From Pseudomonadota bacterium (GTDB lineage: Bacteria; Desulfobacterota; Desulfovibrionia; Desulfovibrionales; Desulfomicrobiaceae), in the NCBI GenBank assembly GCA_023393525.1, contig JAEWKZ010000069.1:1-25904 (forward strand): 25,904 nt of DNA. The letters run 5' to 3'. The position numbers and the translations under genes were made by a program. Of the stretch, positions 7,883 through 16,013 are shown in pieces (position 1 is the stretch's first letter; each line of letters begins with the position of its first letter). The notes beneath the pieces are model-generated. The model was given only the letters and a program-made list of their open reading frames with translations. It did not search any database and had not been told where the DNA came from.

Positions 7883-8833
7883 CTACGGCACGCGCACCGT
7901 TTCGGCGTCGACAACCTGCGCGGCCACCACTCTGCGGCTTTGCATGTTCCGGACCCGAATGGTGCGCCCGATGCCGCCGTCCTCAAGACTTTCGACCGGC
8001 ACGGTCAATTTGAGTGTCCGACCCGCATACACGAGGGTCAAAATCTGCCCTTTGGCCACCACGGGGATGGGTTCCACCGCGTCGGCGCTGATAACCTGCC
8101 CCTCGCCCACCGCCGCGGTCATGCGCAGGGGCAGGCTGCCTCCATCCCATGGCTCCCGGGCCATGTAGGCCAGGTTCTTGCGCGCGAATCCCACCAGCCC
8201 GGGTTCAAGCACGTCCCCCCGATTCAGGACCCGGGCGGCGCAGGGCACCGTCTTCCAGACATCGGCGAAAACCGTGCCCGTGAAGCCCTGCACCACGCGC
8301 CCGTCCTCGGCCACGGCCTCCAGACGCAGACTGATCCGGCCCGGAGCGGCCGTGCCCACGGGGATGACGCGCATCCGGACCGGCGTCTTTTCGGAAATGA
8401 ACAGATGATCCGCGATGCGATGCTCGCGAATTTCCACATCCCCCTCATAGCGGGACAAGGCGTTCGTCAAAATTTTGTCGATGGTCGGCAGCATGGACGC
8501 GGTGCCGAACACCTGCCCACCTCGCTGGACCTGGACCTGATCGGGAACATCCAGGGGCGGCAGGCCGGGTCCCAGGCGTTGCACGATCAGTTCGCGCAGC
8601 TTCGGACCGCTCAGGCTCGCCCTGGCACCGTCGAATTTGGGGGAGGCCAGCAGCGGAACCGAACCCGCACGGGCCAGCAACGCCTGAGCGTCATCGCCCT
8701 CGGCGCGGGCAAGATCACCCAGGGTGATGGCCGGACCGTCCACGCACACGGCCCCGGCCACGACCAGTCTGCCCTGGGCCGCGACCAGCCCCGGAAAACA
8801 GAGCAGGGAGAGCAGGACCACAAAAAAACGCAT
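7883..8833 (-). CDS. flgA: Flagellar P-ring assembly chaperone FlgA
   Basis: FlgA is a periplasmic chaperone needed for P-ring formation by FlgI. The product begins with a Sec signal peptide (MRFFVVLLSLLCFPGLVAA) and ends with the SAF-like domain that defines the family: residues about 195-316, with RVLNRGDVLEPGLVGFARKN, GEGQVISADAVEPIPVVAKG and IRVRNMQSRRVVAAQVV. At 316 residues it is longer than Salmonella FlgA (219), with an extra N-terminal region of about 90 residues, as seen in other deltaproteobacterial FlgA proteins. GAAGAGGT precedes the ATG, and only 3 nt separate it from the flgG stop. The position between rod gene flgG and ring genes flgH-flgI fits assembly order. Confidence 0.93.
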   Translation of the reverse strand: MRFFVVLLSLLCFPGLVAAQGRLVVAGAVCVDGPAITLGDLARAEGDDAQALLARAGSVPLLASPKFDGARASLSGPKLRELIVQRLGPGLPPLDVPDQVQVQRGGQVFGTASMLPTIDKILTNALSRYEGDVEIREHRIADHLFISEKTPVRMRVIPVGTAAPGRISLRLEAVAEDGRVVQGFTGTVFADVWKTVPCAARVLNRGDVLEPGLVGFARKNLAYMAREPWDGGSLPLRMTAAVGEGQVISADAVEPIPVVAKGQILTLVYAGRTLKLTVPVESLEDGGIGRTIRVRNMQSRRVVAAQVVDAETVRVP

Positions 8834-8836
8834 GCG

Positions 8837-9619
8837 CTACCTCTTCAACTGATTGGCGATCTGCAACATTGAATCGGCCGTGGTGATGGACTTGGAGTTG
8901 GCCTCGTAGGCGCGCTGGCCCACGATCATGTTGACCATCTCCTCCACGATCTCGACGTTGGACATCTCCAGAAAGCCCTGGGCCAGGGTGCCGGCGTTGT
9001 TCTCGCCGGGCACGCTCTCCACCGCCTCGCCCGACCCGTCGGTCTGCACGTACAGATTGCGGCCCACGGCCTTGAGGCCGGCGGGGTTGACGAAGGTGTA
9101 GACCGGGATGTCCGTGCCCGCGATCTCCTCACCGGCCTTGTCCACGCAGGTCAGGCGGCCGTCCTCGGTCACGACGACGTTCTGGGTCTCGGGCGGAACG
9201 ATGAACTCCGGTTGCAGGGGATGCCCGTTGTCGGTCACGACGCGGCCGTCGCTGTCGAGCTTGAAGGCGCCGCTTCTGGTGTAGGCCTCTTCCCCGTTGC
9301 GCTCGATGCGGAAGAATCCGTCGCCCTCGATGACCAGATCGAGCTGGTTGCCCGTGTTCTGAAAATCGCCCTGGGAGAATATCTTGTGCACGGACACGGG
9401 CCTGACGCCCATGCCGACCTGCATGCCCACGGGCAGGCGGTCGCCGTCCTGGTTGGCGGAGCCCGCGATCTTCATGTTCTGGTACATGAGGTCCTCGAAC
9501 TCGGCCCTGTTCTTCTTGAATCCGGTGGTGTTGACGTTGGCCAGGTTGTTGGCCGTGACGTCGAGGTTGAGCTGCTGGGCCACCATGCCCGATGCACTGG
9601 TCCATAAGGCGCGAATCAT
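8837..9619 (-). CDS. flgG: Flagellar distal rod protein FlgG
   Basis: FlgG builds the distal rod that passes through the P and L rings. The 260-residue length is exactly that of the family. The N-terminal motif (NLDVTANNLANVNTTGFKK, residues about 18-36), the central GDGFFRIERNGEEAYTRSG and the C-terminal VEEMVNMIVGQRAYEANSKS are diagnostic. AAGGAGAAAGAC precedes the ATG. It follows flgF after 75 nt. The N-terminal block is nearly the same as in flgF, as expected for paralogues, but length and C-terminus make this one FlgG. Confidence 0.98.
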   Translation of the reverse strand: MIRALWTSASGMVAQQLNLDVTANNLANVNTTGFKKNRAEFEDLMYQNMKIAGSANQDGDRLPVGMQVGMGVRPVSVHKIFSQGDFQNTGNQLDLVIEGDGFFRIERNGEEAYTRSGAFKLDSDGRVVTDNGHPLQPEFIVPPETQNVVVTEDGRLTCVDKAGEEIAGTDIPVYTFVNPAGLKAVGRNLYVQTDGSGEAVESVPGENNAGTLAQGFLEMSNVEIVEEMVNMIVGQRAYEANSKSITTADSMLQIANQLKR

Positions 9620-9694
9620 GTCTTTCTCCTTGCGGGATCACCCGCTCCCCTGCCGCCGCCCGCGACCACGGCGCGGCCCGCGGCGTCGGGGGCA

Positions 9695-10471
9695 TTATCT
9701 CGGCGCACCGACTTCCGCGATGGCCTTCTTGTCCTGTTCAAACGAACCGCTGATCATCTTCTGGTAGGCTTCGAAAGCGCGCATGGCCTCGATCATGTTG
9801 ACCATTTCCGTGACCACGTTGACATTGGCGCCTTCCAGAAAGCCCTGCTCCACGGTGGCATCCTCGGCCGGCACCGCCTGCGCGTCGGCTCCGGGCCGGA
9901 TGCGCAGCAGCGAATGCCCCATCTTCTCCAGGGTCCTGGGGTCTTCGACCCGGACCAGATCGATGACGTCGACGAGCTCCCCGTCCACGGACACCCCGCC
10001 GTCGGCATCAATCAATATGTTCCCGCCTTCCGGAATCTGCAGCGGACCGCCCTGGCCCAGAAGCTGGTTGCCGTGGCCGTCCACGACAAAGCCCTCGACC
10101 GAGCGGTGGTACACGCCCTGACGGGTCATAAATTCCCCTTCGGGCGTCTGGACCCGGAAAAAACCGTCCCCGGCGATGGCCAGATCAAGCGGGTTGCCCG
10201 TGCTCTTCATCGCCCCCTGGGACAGGTCGATGACCGATTCGGAAATCCTGGGCTGGGCCAGAAGATTGGCCTGGGGCCAGGGCACCTTCTCGGTCAGGGT
10301 GGTGTTGGGGTCGAGCATGTCGTGGGCGTAACGGCGAAAAGTGTCCCTGAAGGCCAGCTTGTCGCCCTTGAAGCCCGTGGTATTCACGTTCGCCAAATTA
10401 TTGGCTATGGTGTCGAGCCGATGCTGTTGCGTAAGAGCCCCGAATACGGCGCTATAGCTGCTGTCTTGCAT
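9695..10471 (-). CDS. flgF: Flagellar proximal rod protein FlgF
   Basis: This FlgG/FlgE-family paralogue (258 residues) has the shared N-terminus (RLDTIANNLANVNTTGFKG), the GDGFFRVQTPEGEF core, and a C-terminus ending near NMIEAMRAFEAYQKMISG. As the shorter partner encoded just before flgG it is best called FlgF, a proximal rod component. The open frame runs 70 codons further upstream, but that part is the antisense of a tRNA gene and is not coding. The ATG at 10471 has AAGGAGGA at good spacing and starts the conserved helix. It is the first gene of the operon, 29 nt downstream of a sigma-54 promoter match. Confidence 0.94.
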   Translation of the reverse strand: MQDSSYSAVFGALTQQHRLDTIANNLANVNTTGFKGDKLAFRDTFRRYAHDMLDPNTTLTEKVPWPQANLLAQPRISESVIDLSQGAMKSTGNPLDLAIAGDGFFRVQTPEGEFMTRQGVYHRSVEGFVVDGHGNQLLGQGGPLQIPEGGNILIDADGGVSVDGELVDVIDLVRVEDPRTLEKMGHSLLRIRPGADAQAVPAEDATVEQGFLEGANVNVVTEMVNMIEAMRAFEAYQKMISGSFEQDKKAIAEVGAPR

Positions 10472-10499
10472 GTGGGGTCCTCCTTGGTACCGATCGTTG

Positions 10500-10515
10500 A
10501 GCAAATACCAGGCCA
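10500..10515 (-). promoter_or_regulatory. Sigma-54 (RpoN) promoter of the flgF operon
   Basis: The minus strand reads TGGCCTGGTATTTGCT. Against the consensus TGGCAYRN4TTGCW it has TGGC at -24, exact 10-nt GG-to-GC spacing, and a full TTGCT at -12; only the fifth base differs. Initiation would fall near 10488, giving a short leader with AAGGAGGA before flgF. A sigma-54 promoter implies an activator of the FlrC/FleR kind encoded elsewhere. Confidence 0.72.
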
Positions 10516-10562
10516 CCACGACTCGCGGCTCGCCGTGGGCCGGGGTCGAAGGAAAAAAACAC

Positions 10563-10591
10563 TTGACGCCCATCCCCCCCCTCATGCAAGG
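10563..10591 (+). promoter_or_regulatory. Possible sigma-70 promoter of the tRNA-Gly/rimP operon
   Basis: A good -35 box TTGACG (10563-10568) stands 37 nt before the tRNA, but the -10 region at 16-17 nt spacing (around TGCAAGG, 10585-10591) is poor. Start of transcription would be just before the tRNA 5' end. Offered as the best candidate in the 90-bp gap between the divergent sigma-54 promoter and the tRNA. Confidence 0.35.
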
Positions 10592-10605
10592 GAAACGGTT
10601 GCAGA

Positions 10606-10680
10606 GCGGGTGTAGCTCAATGGCAGAGTACAAGCTTCCCAAGCTTGGAGTCGCGAGTTCGACCCTCGTCACCCGCTCCA
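10606..10680 (+). tRNA. tRNA-Gly (anticodon CCC), CCA encoded
   Basis: A full cloverleaf can be drawn: acceptor GCGGGTG (10606-10612) with CACCCGC (10670-10676), a D arm with GCTC/GAGT, an anticodon stem CAAGC/GCTTG around loop TTCCCAA (anticodon CCC at 10638-10640), a T arm GCGAG/CTCGT with TTCGACC, discriminator T and encoded CCA. It lies on the plus strand directly upstream of rimP, in the position that the initiator tRNA metY occupies in E. coli. Confidence 0.96.
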
Positions 10681-10720
10681 CTCCTGTATGTGGTCATACT
10701 GATATTCGGTAGCTGATGGG

Positions 10721-10752
10721 GGTGGGCCTTTTCGTGGTCCACCTTTTTTTTT
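10721..10752 (+). terminator. Terminator or attenuator between tRNA-Gly and rimP
   Basis: An 8-bp stem GGTGGGCC (10721-10728) pairs with GGTCCACC (10736-10743), with one G-T wobble. It is followed by nine T residues (10744-10752). It lies after the tRNA and only 14 nt before the rimP start codon. No obvious promoter fits between it and rimP, so the operon downstream probably depends on read-through. It may therefore be a control point for the nusA operon rather than a plain end signal. Confidence 0.72.
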
Positions 10753-10766
10753 CCGGCAGGCAGAAA

Positions 10767-11255
10767 ATGGACAAGAACGAAATACACGCCCGTCTCATGG
10801 AAATGACGACACCCCTGTGCCAGGCCCGGGACCTCGAAGTCTGGGGCATCGAACTGCTTTTCGCGGCCGGCGGTCGCCACCGGATCGTGCGCGTCTACCT
10901 GGACTCGCAGCAGGGGGTGGGCATTGACGAGTGCACCGACATCAGCAGGCATCTGAGCCTGGCCCTGGACGTCGAGGACATCATTCCCGGAGCGTTCACC
11001 CTGGAAGTGTCTTCCCCCGGGCTTGAACGGCGTTTTTTCTCGCTGGAGCAGATGCGGCCCTATGTCGGCCAGCCCATCCGCGTCCGTCTGGAGAATCCGC
11101 TGGCAGGCAGAAAAAATTTCAAGGGCCGCCTTGTTTCCATAGCCGCGCCCATGTTCACGCTGGCCGACGAGGGCGACAGCTTCGAACTGAACTGGGAAGA
11201 CGTGGGCAAGGCCAACCTTATCTACGAGCCCTTCGATCAGGGCAAAAAACGATAA
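10767..11255 (+). CDS. rimP: Ribosome maturation factor RimP
   Basis: RimP helps mature the 30S subunit. The 162-residue product has the expected N-terminal alpha/beta domain (VWGIELLFAAGGRHRIVRVY), the DISRHLSLALD helix, the signature LEVSSPGLERRFF (residues about 79-91) and a C-terminal SH3-like barrel ending NLIYEP. The frame is open to 10716, but that would put the start inside the terminator hairpin. The ATG at 10767 matches the family start and has GGCAGG upstream. It is the first protein gene of the rimP-nusA-infB operon. Confidence 0.95.
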   Translation: MDKNEIHARLMEMTTPLCQARDLEVWGIELLFAAGGRHRIVRVYLDSQQGVGIDECTDISRHLSLALDVEDIIPGAFTLEVSSPGLERRFFSLEQMRPYVGQPIRVRLENPLAGRKNFKGRLVSIAAPMFTLADEGDSFELNWEDVGKANLIYEPFDQGKKR

Positions 11256-11303
11256 TATTTCGGAACACGGCGGTTTTTTCCGCGCGGAGAACGGAGGACG
11301 TTC

Positions 11304-12629
11304 ATGAATTTGGAACTCAAGAAAGCCATAGATCAGATCAGCAAGGACAAGGGCATTGACCGTGAAATGCTGATCGACACCCTGGAAGAAGCCATTCGGG
11401 CCTCCGTGACCAAGAAATACGGCGACAAGATGGACATCGAGGTCACCTTCAACGAAGAAACCGGCGAAATTGAAGTCTACCAGTTCAAGATCGTGGTCGA
11501 GGAAGTCGAGGATCCCGATACCGAGATCATCATGGCCGATGCGATCAAGCACGATCCCAACGTCGAACTTGACGACGCCATCGGATTCCGCCTCCAGGTC
11601 GAGGACCTTGGGCGCATCGCGGCCCAGAGCGCCAAGCAGGTCATCATCCAGCGCATGCGCGACGCCGAGCAGGAAATCATCTACGAGGAATACAAGAACC
11701 GCAAGGGCGAGATCGTCAGCGGCATCATCCAGCGCCGCGACCGTTCCGGCTGGATCATCAACCTCGGCCGCACCGAGGCCCTGCTGCCCAAGGACAAGCA
11801 GATTCCTCGCGAGCGTTTCCGTCAGGGCGACCGGGTCGAAGGCCTGATCATCGACGTGCGCAAGGAAGGGCGCGGGCCGCAGATCATCATCACCCGCTCC
11901 GATCCCGAGTACATGACCGCCCTGTTCCGCCGAGAGGTGCCCGAAGTGGCCGACGGCACGGTCAACATCATGGGCGTGGCCCGTGATCCGGGCCTGCGTG
12001 CCAAGGTCACGGTCCTGTCCCAGGATTCCAACGTCGATCCGGTGGGCGCCTGCGTCGGCATCCGGGGTTCGCGCATCCACTCCATCGTGCAGGAGCTGCG
12101 CGGCGAGCGAATCGACATCGTGCTCTGGAGCCCGGACATCGCCACCTACGCGGCCAACGCCCTGTCGCCTGCACGCATCTCCAAGATCGCCATCGACGAC
12201 GAGGAGAAATCCCTGGAGGTCGTGGTGCCCGAGGATCAGCTGACCCCGGCCATCGGCAAGAAGGGCCAGAACGTCAAGCTGGCGGCCAAGCTCCTGGGCT
12301 GGAAGATCGACATCTTCACCAACACCCGCTTCAACAAGCTGCACAAGGACCGCCACCTGCTGGAACAGCTGGCCAGCGCGGCCCAGGTCTCCGTCGCTGA
12401 CTTCACGGAAGCCGGTTTTGACTCCCTGGAAGCCATGGCCGCCTGCACCAACGAACAGCTGCTCGACATCCAGGGTATCAGCGAAGAGAATATCGGCGCC
12501 CTGCGCGGCGCACTGAACCTGCTCATCAGCCAGAACCGCGAGGAGACCCCGGAAGAGTCCGAGGCGTCGGAAACCCCGGATTCGGCGCAGGGCGAAGACG
12601 CGGATTACGCGGACGGAGACGAGGCGTAG
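11304..12629 (+). CDS. nusA: Transcription termination/antitermination factor NusA
   Basis: NusA binds RNA polymerase and controls pausing, termination and antitermination. Its domains in order are: an N-terminal polymerase-binding domain (1-125), S1 (about 134-198, GEIVSGIIQRRDRSGWIINL), KH1 with GIRG at 252-255, KH2 with GKKG at 318-321, and a single helix-hairpin-helix repeat (about 360-410). It ends in an acidic tail (411-441). At 441 residues it carries one C-terminal repeat, against two in the 495-residue E. coli protein. GGAGGACGTTC precedes the ATG. A hairpin terminator upstream of rimP offers NusA a site for autoregulation, as known in E. coli; that is inference here. Confidence 0.98.
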   Translation: MNLELKKAIDQISKDKGIDREMLIDTLEEAIRASVTKKYGDKMDIEVTFNEETGEIEVYQFKIVVEEVEDPDTEIIMADAIKHDPNVELDDAIGFRLQVEDLGRIAAQSAKQVIIQRMRDAEQEIIYEEYKNRKGEIVSGIIQRRDRSGWIINLGRTEALLPKDKQIPRERFRQGDRVEGLIIDVRKEGRGPQIIITRSDPEYMTALFRREVPEVADGTVNIMGVARDPGLRAKVTVLSQDSNVDPVGACVGIRGSRIHSIVQELRGERIDIVLWSPDIATYAANALSPARISKIAIDDEEKSLEVVVPEDQLTPAIGKKGQNVKLAAKLLGWKIDIFTNTRFNKLHKDRHLLEQLASAAQVSVADFTEAGFDSLEAMAACTNEQLLDIQGISEENIGALRGALNLLISQNREETPEESEASETPDSAQGEDADYADGDEA

Positions 12630-12887
12630 ATGCTTCATGTCACTGATCAGGCTGCCTGCGCGCAAGGTCCTGTACGCATGTGCGTGATCTGCAGGCGGCG
12701 TTTTCCAAAAGAAGAATTGTACAGATTTACCTGCCCTGTTCACGGCGAGCTCACTCTGACCGCTGACAGCACCGGAAATAAACCGGGACGGGGTTTTTAT
12801 CTTTGCCGCGACGCGGCGTGCCGGAACAAATTCGAGCGATTCAAGGGCTGGCAGAAGAAATGTAAGGGGGTTGGGCATGTCCACTAG
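12630..12887 (+). CDS. ylxR: YlxR family RNA-binding protein (DUF448)
   Basis: YlxR-family proteins are small, basic, nucleic-acid-binding proteins almost always encoded between nusA and infB. The 85-residue product has the family marks: a MCVICRR motif (Cys18, Cys21), and GRGFYLCRDAAC (53-64), followed by a basic C-terminus. The ATG abuts the nusA stop codon, and the 3' end overlaps infB by 11 nt. A start at Met17, where the conserved part begins, is an alternative. The four cysteines Cys18, Cys21, Cys59 and Cys64 could bind metal; this is speculation. Confidence 0.9.
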   Translation: MLHVTDQAACAQGPVRMCVICRRRFPKEELYRFTCPVHGELTLTADSTGNKPGRGFYLCRDAACRNKFERFKGWQKKCKGVGHVH

Positions 12888-15702
12888 ATTGCGGGTGAGA
12901 GACCTTGCCACGGAGCTTGATATCTCCAGCAAGGATTTGATGACGATATTGCGGGAACTCAAAATCCCGGCCAAAAGCCACATGAGCAGCCTGACCGACG
13001 AGGACGTCGAGCAGGTCCGCAATCATCACCAGAACCGGGCCGCCGCGCCCCAGGTTGTGGACACGCGCGCCACCTCCGGGGTTATCGTACGCAAGCGGCA
13101 CAAGGCTGCGTCGAAGGCATCCACGGAAGCGGTCGACGAGCAGGCCGCGGAAGAAACCCCGGCCGAAAAGCCCGTGGAGGCCGCGGCGGACACTCCCGCC
13201 AAGGCGCCCGAGAAGCCCGAAAAGCCCAGAACCCGCGCGGCTTCGCGTGCGGTCATCGTCACTCCGGCGCGCATCGTAGAGGAAGCTCCCACCGCCGTCG
13301 AAGAGCCCGTCCAGGACGAAGCGTCGACAGCGCCTGCCTCCACCGGGGAAGCCCCGGCTCCCGTCGAGGAAACGCCCGAGCAGCCAGCTCCCGAAGCGGC
13401 GGTCGAGGCCGGCGAAGCGACGGAAGAGAGCGAGGCCGCTCCCGCCGAGACCACCTCGGAAAGCGAGGGAGAGTCCGAAGAGGCCAAGCGCTCCCGCAAG
13501 AAGACGAAAAAGGCCAAGCCCGCCCCGGCTCCCGTCCAGGTCAAGATCATTTCCAGACCCACCATCGTCGAATTTCCCGATACCAGGGTCGACGGCCAGC
13601 CCGTGCGCCCCATGGGACCGGCCGCCAGGCCCATGGGACCGGCGGGCTACACTCCCCGCCCCTCCGGCCCCGGCGCTCCCCGTCCTTCCGGTCCCGGCGG
13701 TCCGCGCCCCAGCGGCCCGCGTCCGACAGGTCCGGCCGACCTTGGCGCCCCGCGTCCGGCCCCTGAAAGCGAAGGCTCCAAGGATTCGCGCGGCAAGAAA
13801 AAGAAAGGCCGCCGCACGGTGGAGGCAGCGGATCTGTACCGCAAGGAAGAGTTCTCCATGGGCAAGGGCAAGAAGGCCCAGCGCGCCGAGGCCCGCAGAG
13901 CCGGCGGGGCCCGAGCCCAGCAGCAGACCACGCAGCCCATCAAGGCCTCCAAGCGCAAGATCCGGGTCGACGACACCATCCGGCTGACCGACCTCGCCCA
14001 CCAGATGGGCATCAAGGCCCAGGACCTGATCAAGAAGCTCTTCTCCATGGGCGTGATGGCCACCATCAACCAGTCCCTGGATTTCGAGACGGCCCTGCTT
14101 TTGGCCGCCGAGTTCAAGTACGAGGTGGAGAAAGCGGGGTTCTCGGAAGACGAATTCCTGCTGCCCAAGGAGGCCGACAAGGCCGAAGATTTGAAGCCGC
14201 GCCCCCCTGTGGTGACCATCATGGGCCACGTCGACCACGGCAAGACCTCGCTGCTTGACGCCATCCGCTCCACGAGCGTGGCCTCGGGCGAGGCCGGCGG
14301 CATCACCCAGCACATCGGCGCCTACCACGTGACCACTTCGCGCGGCGAAGTCGTGTTCCTGGACACACCCGGCCACGAGGCCTTCACCACCATGCGCGCC
14401 CGAGGCGCCAAGGTCACGGACATCGTCGTCCTGGTCGTGGCCGCCGACGACGGCGTCATGGAGCAGACCCGAGAGGCGGTCAGCCACTCCAAGGCGGCGG
14501 GCGTGCCCATCGTCGTGGCCGTGAACAAGATGGACAAGGAAGGGGCCGACCCGGACCGCGTCAAGCGAGAACTGTCCGACCTTGGACTCATGCCCGAGGA
14601 CTGGGGCGGAGACACCATCTACGCCCACGTCTCGGCCAAGAAGCGCCAGGGCCTGGACGAGCTGCTCGAACTCATCCTGTTGCAGGCCGAAGTGCTCGAC
14701 CTCAAGGCCAACCCGGACAAGCCGGGCCGAGGCCATGTGGTCGAAGCCAAGCTGGACAAGGGACGCGGCCCCGTGGGCACGGTCCTCATCCAGGAAGGCC
14801 AGATCAACCAGGGCGACGCCTTTGTCTGCGGCCTGATCAGCGGCAAGGTCCGGGCCATGTTCGATGACCAGGGCCGTCAGATCAAATCCGCGGGCCCGGC
14901 CATTCCGACGGAAATCCAGGGCTTCGAGGCCATTCCCGAGGCCGGCGACGAATTCGTCATCGTCAAGGACGAGAAGGTGGCCCGCAAGATCGCCGAAGAC
15001 CGCCGCGTCAAGCACCGCGACAAGGAACTGGCCAAGGAATCCAAGGTCACCCTGGAAAGCTTCCTGGCCTCCAAGGCCGGCGAAGAGGCCCAGAACCTGA
15101 ATCTGCTGCTCAAAGCCGACGTGCAGGGTTCGCTCGAAGCCATCTCCGAAGCCCTGCGCAAGCTGTCCACGGACGAAATCAAGATCGCCATCATCCATGG
15201 CGGCGCCGGAGCCATCACCGAATCCGACATCCTTTTGGCATCGGCCTCCAATGCCATCATCATCGGCTTCAACATCCGGCCCACGGCCAAGATCAAGGAA
15301 GTGGCCGAGCAGGAAAAGGTCGACATCCGCTTCTACGACATCATCTACAAGCTGGTGGATGACATCAAGGCGGCCATGTCCGGCATGCTCTCGCCCGACA
15401 TCAAGGAAGTGTACCTCGGCCAGGCCGACGTGCAGCAGGTCTTCAGCGTGCCCAAGATCGGCAACATCGCCGGCTGCATGGTCAGCGACGGCAAGCTCAA
15501 GCGCAACGCGGGAATCCGCCTGCTGCGCAACGGCGTGGTCATCTACACCGGCAAGCTCAGCTCCCTGAAGCGGTTCAAGGACGACGCCAAGGAAGTGACC
15601 AAGGGTTACGACTGCGGCGCGGGCCTGGAGAACTTCAATGACGTCAAGATCGGCGACATCATCGAAGCCTTCGAACTGGTGGAGGAAGCCCGGACCATCT
15701 AG
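12877..15702 (+). CDS. infB: Translation initiation factor IF-2
   Basis: IF-2 is the GTPase that places initiator tRNA on the 30S subunit and promotes subunit joining. The 941-residue product has an IF2_N domain (residues about 4-48), then a long linker of about 310 residues rich in Ala, Glu, Pro and Thr. The linker includes a Gly-Pro-Arg-Ser repeat stretch around 13610-13760. A second IF2_N domain follows (about 362-420), then the G domain with GHVDHGKT (450-457), DTPGH (496-500) and NKMD (550-553), and the C-terminal barrels. The ATG at 12877 with AAGGGGG upstream is preferred over a TTG two codons earlier. It overlaps ylxR. Confidence 0.98.
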   Translation: MSTRLRVRDLATELDISSKDLMTILRELKIPAKSHMSSLTDEDVEQVRNHHQNRAAAPQVVDTRATSGVIVRKRHKAASKASTEAVDEQAAEETPAEKPVEAAADTPAKAPEKPEKPRTRAASRAVIVTPARIVEEAPTAVEEPVQDEASTAPASTGEAPAPVEETPEQPAPEAAVEAGEATEESEAAPAETTSESEGESEEAKRSRKKTKKAKPAPAPVQVKIISRPTIVEFPDTRVDGQPVRPMGPAARPMGPAGYTPRPSGPGAPRPSGPGGPRPSGPRPTGPADLGAPRPAPESEGSKDSRGKKKKGRRTVEAADLYRKEEFSMGKGKKAQRAEARRAGGARAQQQTTQPIKASKRKIRVDDTIRLTDLAHQMGIKAQDLIKKLFSMGVMATINQSLDFETALLLAAEFKYEVEKAGFSEDEFLLPKEADKAEDLKPRPPVVTIMGHVDHGKTSLLDAIRSTSVASGEAGGITQHIGAYHVTTSRGEVVFLDTPGHEAFTTMRARGAKVTDIVVLVVAADDGVMEQTREAVSHSKAAGVPIVVAVNKMDKEGADPDRVKRELSDLGLMPEDWGGDTIYAHVSAKKRQGLDELLELILLQAEVLDLKANPDKPGRGHVVEAKLDKGRGPVGTVLIQEGQINQGDAFVCGLISGKVRAMFDDQGRQIKSAGPAIPTEIQGFEAIPEAGDEFVIVKDEKVARKIAEDRRVKHRDKELAKESKVTLESFLASKAGEEAQNLNLLLKADVQGSLEAISEALRKLSTDEIKIAIIHGGAGAITESDILLASASNAIIIGFNIRPTAKIKEVAEQEKVDIRFYDIIYKLVDDIKAAMSGMLSPDIKEVYLGQADVQQVFSVPKIGNIAGCMVSDGKLKRNAGIRLLRNGVVIYTGKLSSLKRFKDDAKEVTKGYDCGAGLENFNDVKIGDIIEAFELVEEARTI

Positions 15703-15719
15703 GTCGGACAGGGGGGGAC

Positions 15720-16007
15720 GTGATCATCGGAACCCTGCGCCTTGAATTCAGACTGCATGGCGTTTTTTCCTTGAAGGAAAAGCGAAAAAGCGCCAACAGT
15801 CTGAAGCAGAAGCTGCGCAACGCCTTCAATGTGGCCGTGTCTGAAACCGAAGCCCAGGACTCCCACCAGGTCCTGGTCCTCGGGGTGGTCACGGTTTCCA
15901 ATGAAACGAGGCACGTGCACAGCAGACTGTCCAAGGTCCTGGCCATGGTGGAAGCCTCCACCGCAGACGAGCTTGTCCGTGCCGACATGGACGTATTCGG
16001 AGCCTGA
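15720..16007 (+). CDS. DUF503 (YlxP-like) protein
   Basis: This is a 95-residue member of the DUF503/YlxP family, small proteins usually encoded between infB and rbfA and thought to be linked to ribosome assembly. The conserved core is the SLKEKR motif at residues 17-22, in the pattern MIIGTLRLEFRLHG-SLKEKR. The start is GTG at 15720, preceded by a run of seven G residues as ribosome-binding site; no ATG in this frame fits. It is followed by rbfA after 6 nt. The biochemical activity of the family is not established. Confidence 0.9.
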   Translation: MIIGTLRLEFRLHGVFSLKEKRKSANSLKQKLRNAFNVAVSETEAQDSHQVLVLGVVTVSNETRHVHSRLSKVLAMVEASTADELVRADMDVFGA

Positions 16008-16013
16008 TTTTAT

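Noticed and set aside
10472..10681. N-terminal extension of flgF reading through the tRNA gene
   Set aside because: This is the common false peptide from the antisense of a tRNA; a good ribosome-binding site sits at the internal ATG at 10471.
11256..11303. GCGG-TTTTTT-CCGC hairpin between rimP and nusA as a terminator
   Set aside because: The T-run is in the loop rather than after the stem, and the stem is short; it precedes the nusA ribosome-binding site.
10617..13022. An 801-codon open frame on the minus strand across tRNA-Gly, rimP and nusA
   Set aside because: It is the antisense of well-supported genes, including a tRNA; composition (Asp/Gly/Leu/Val-rich) is that of GC-rich shadow frames.
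12841..15198. A 785-codon minus-strand frame opposite infB
   Set aside because: It mirrors the codon periodicity of infB and has no recognisable domain or ribosome-binding site.
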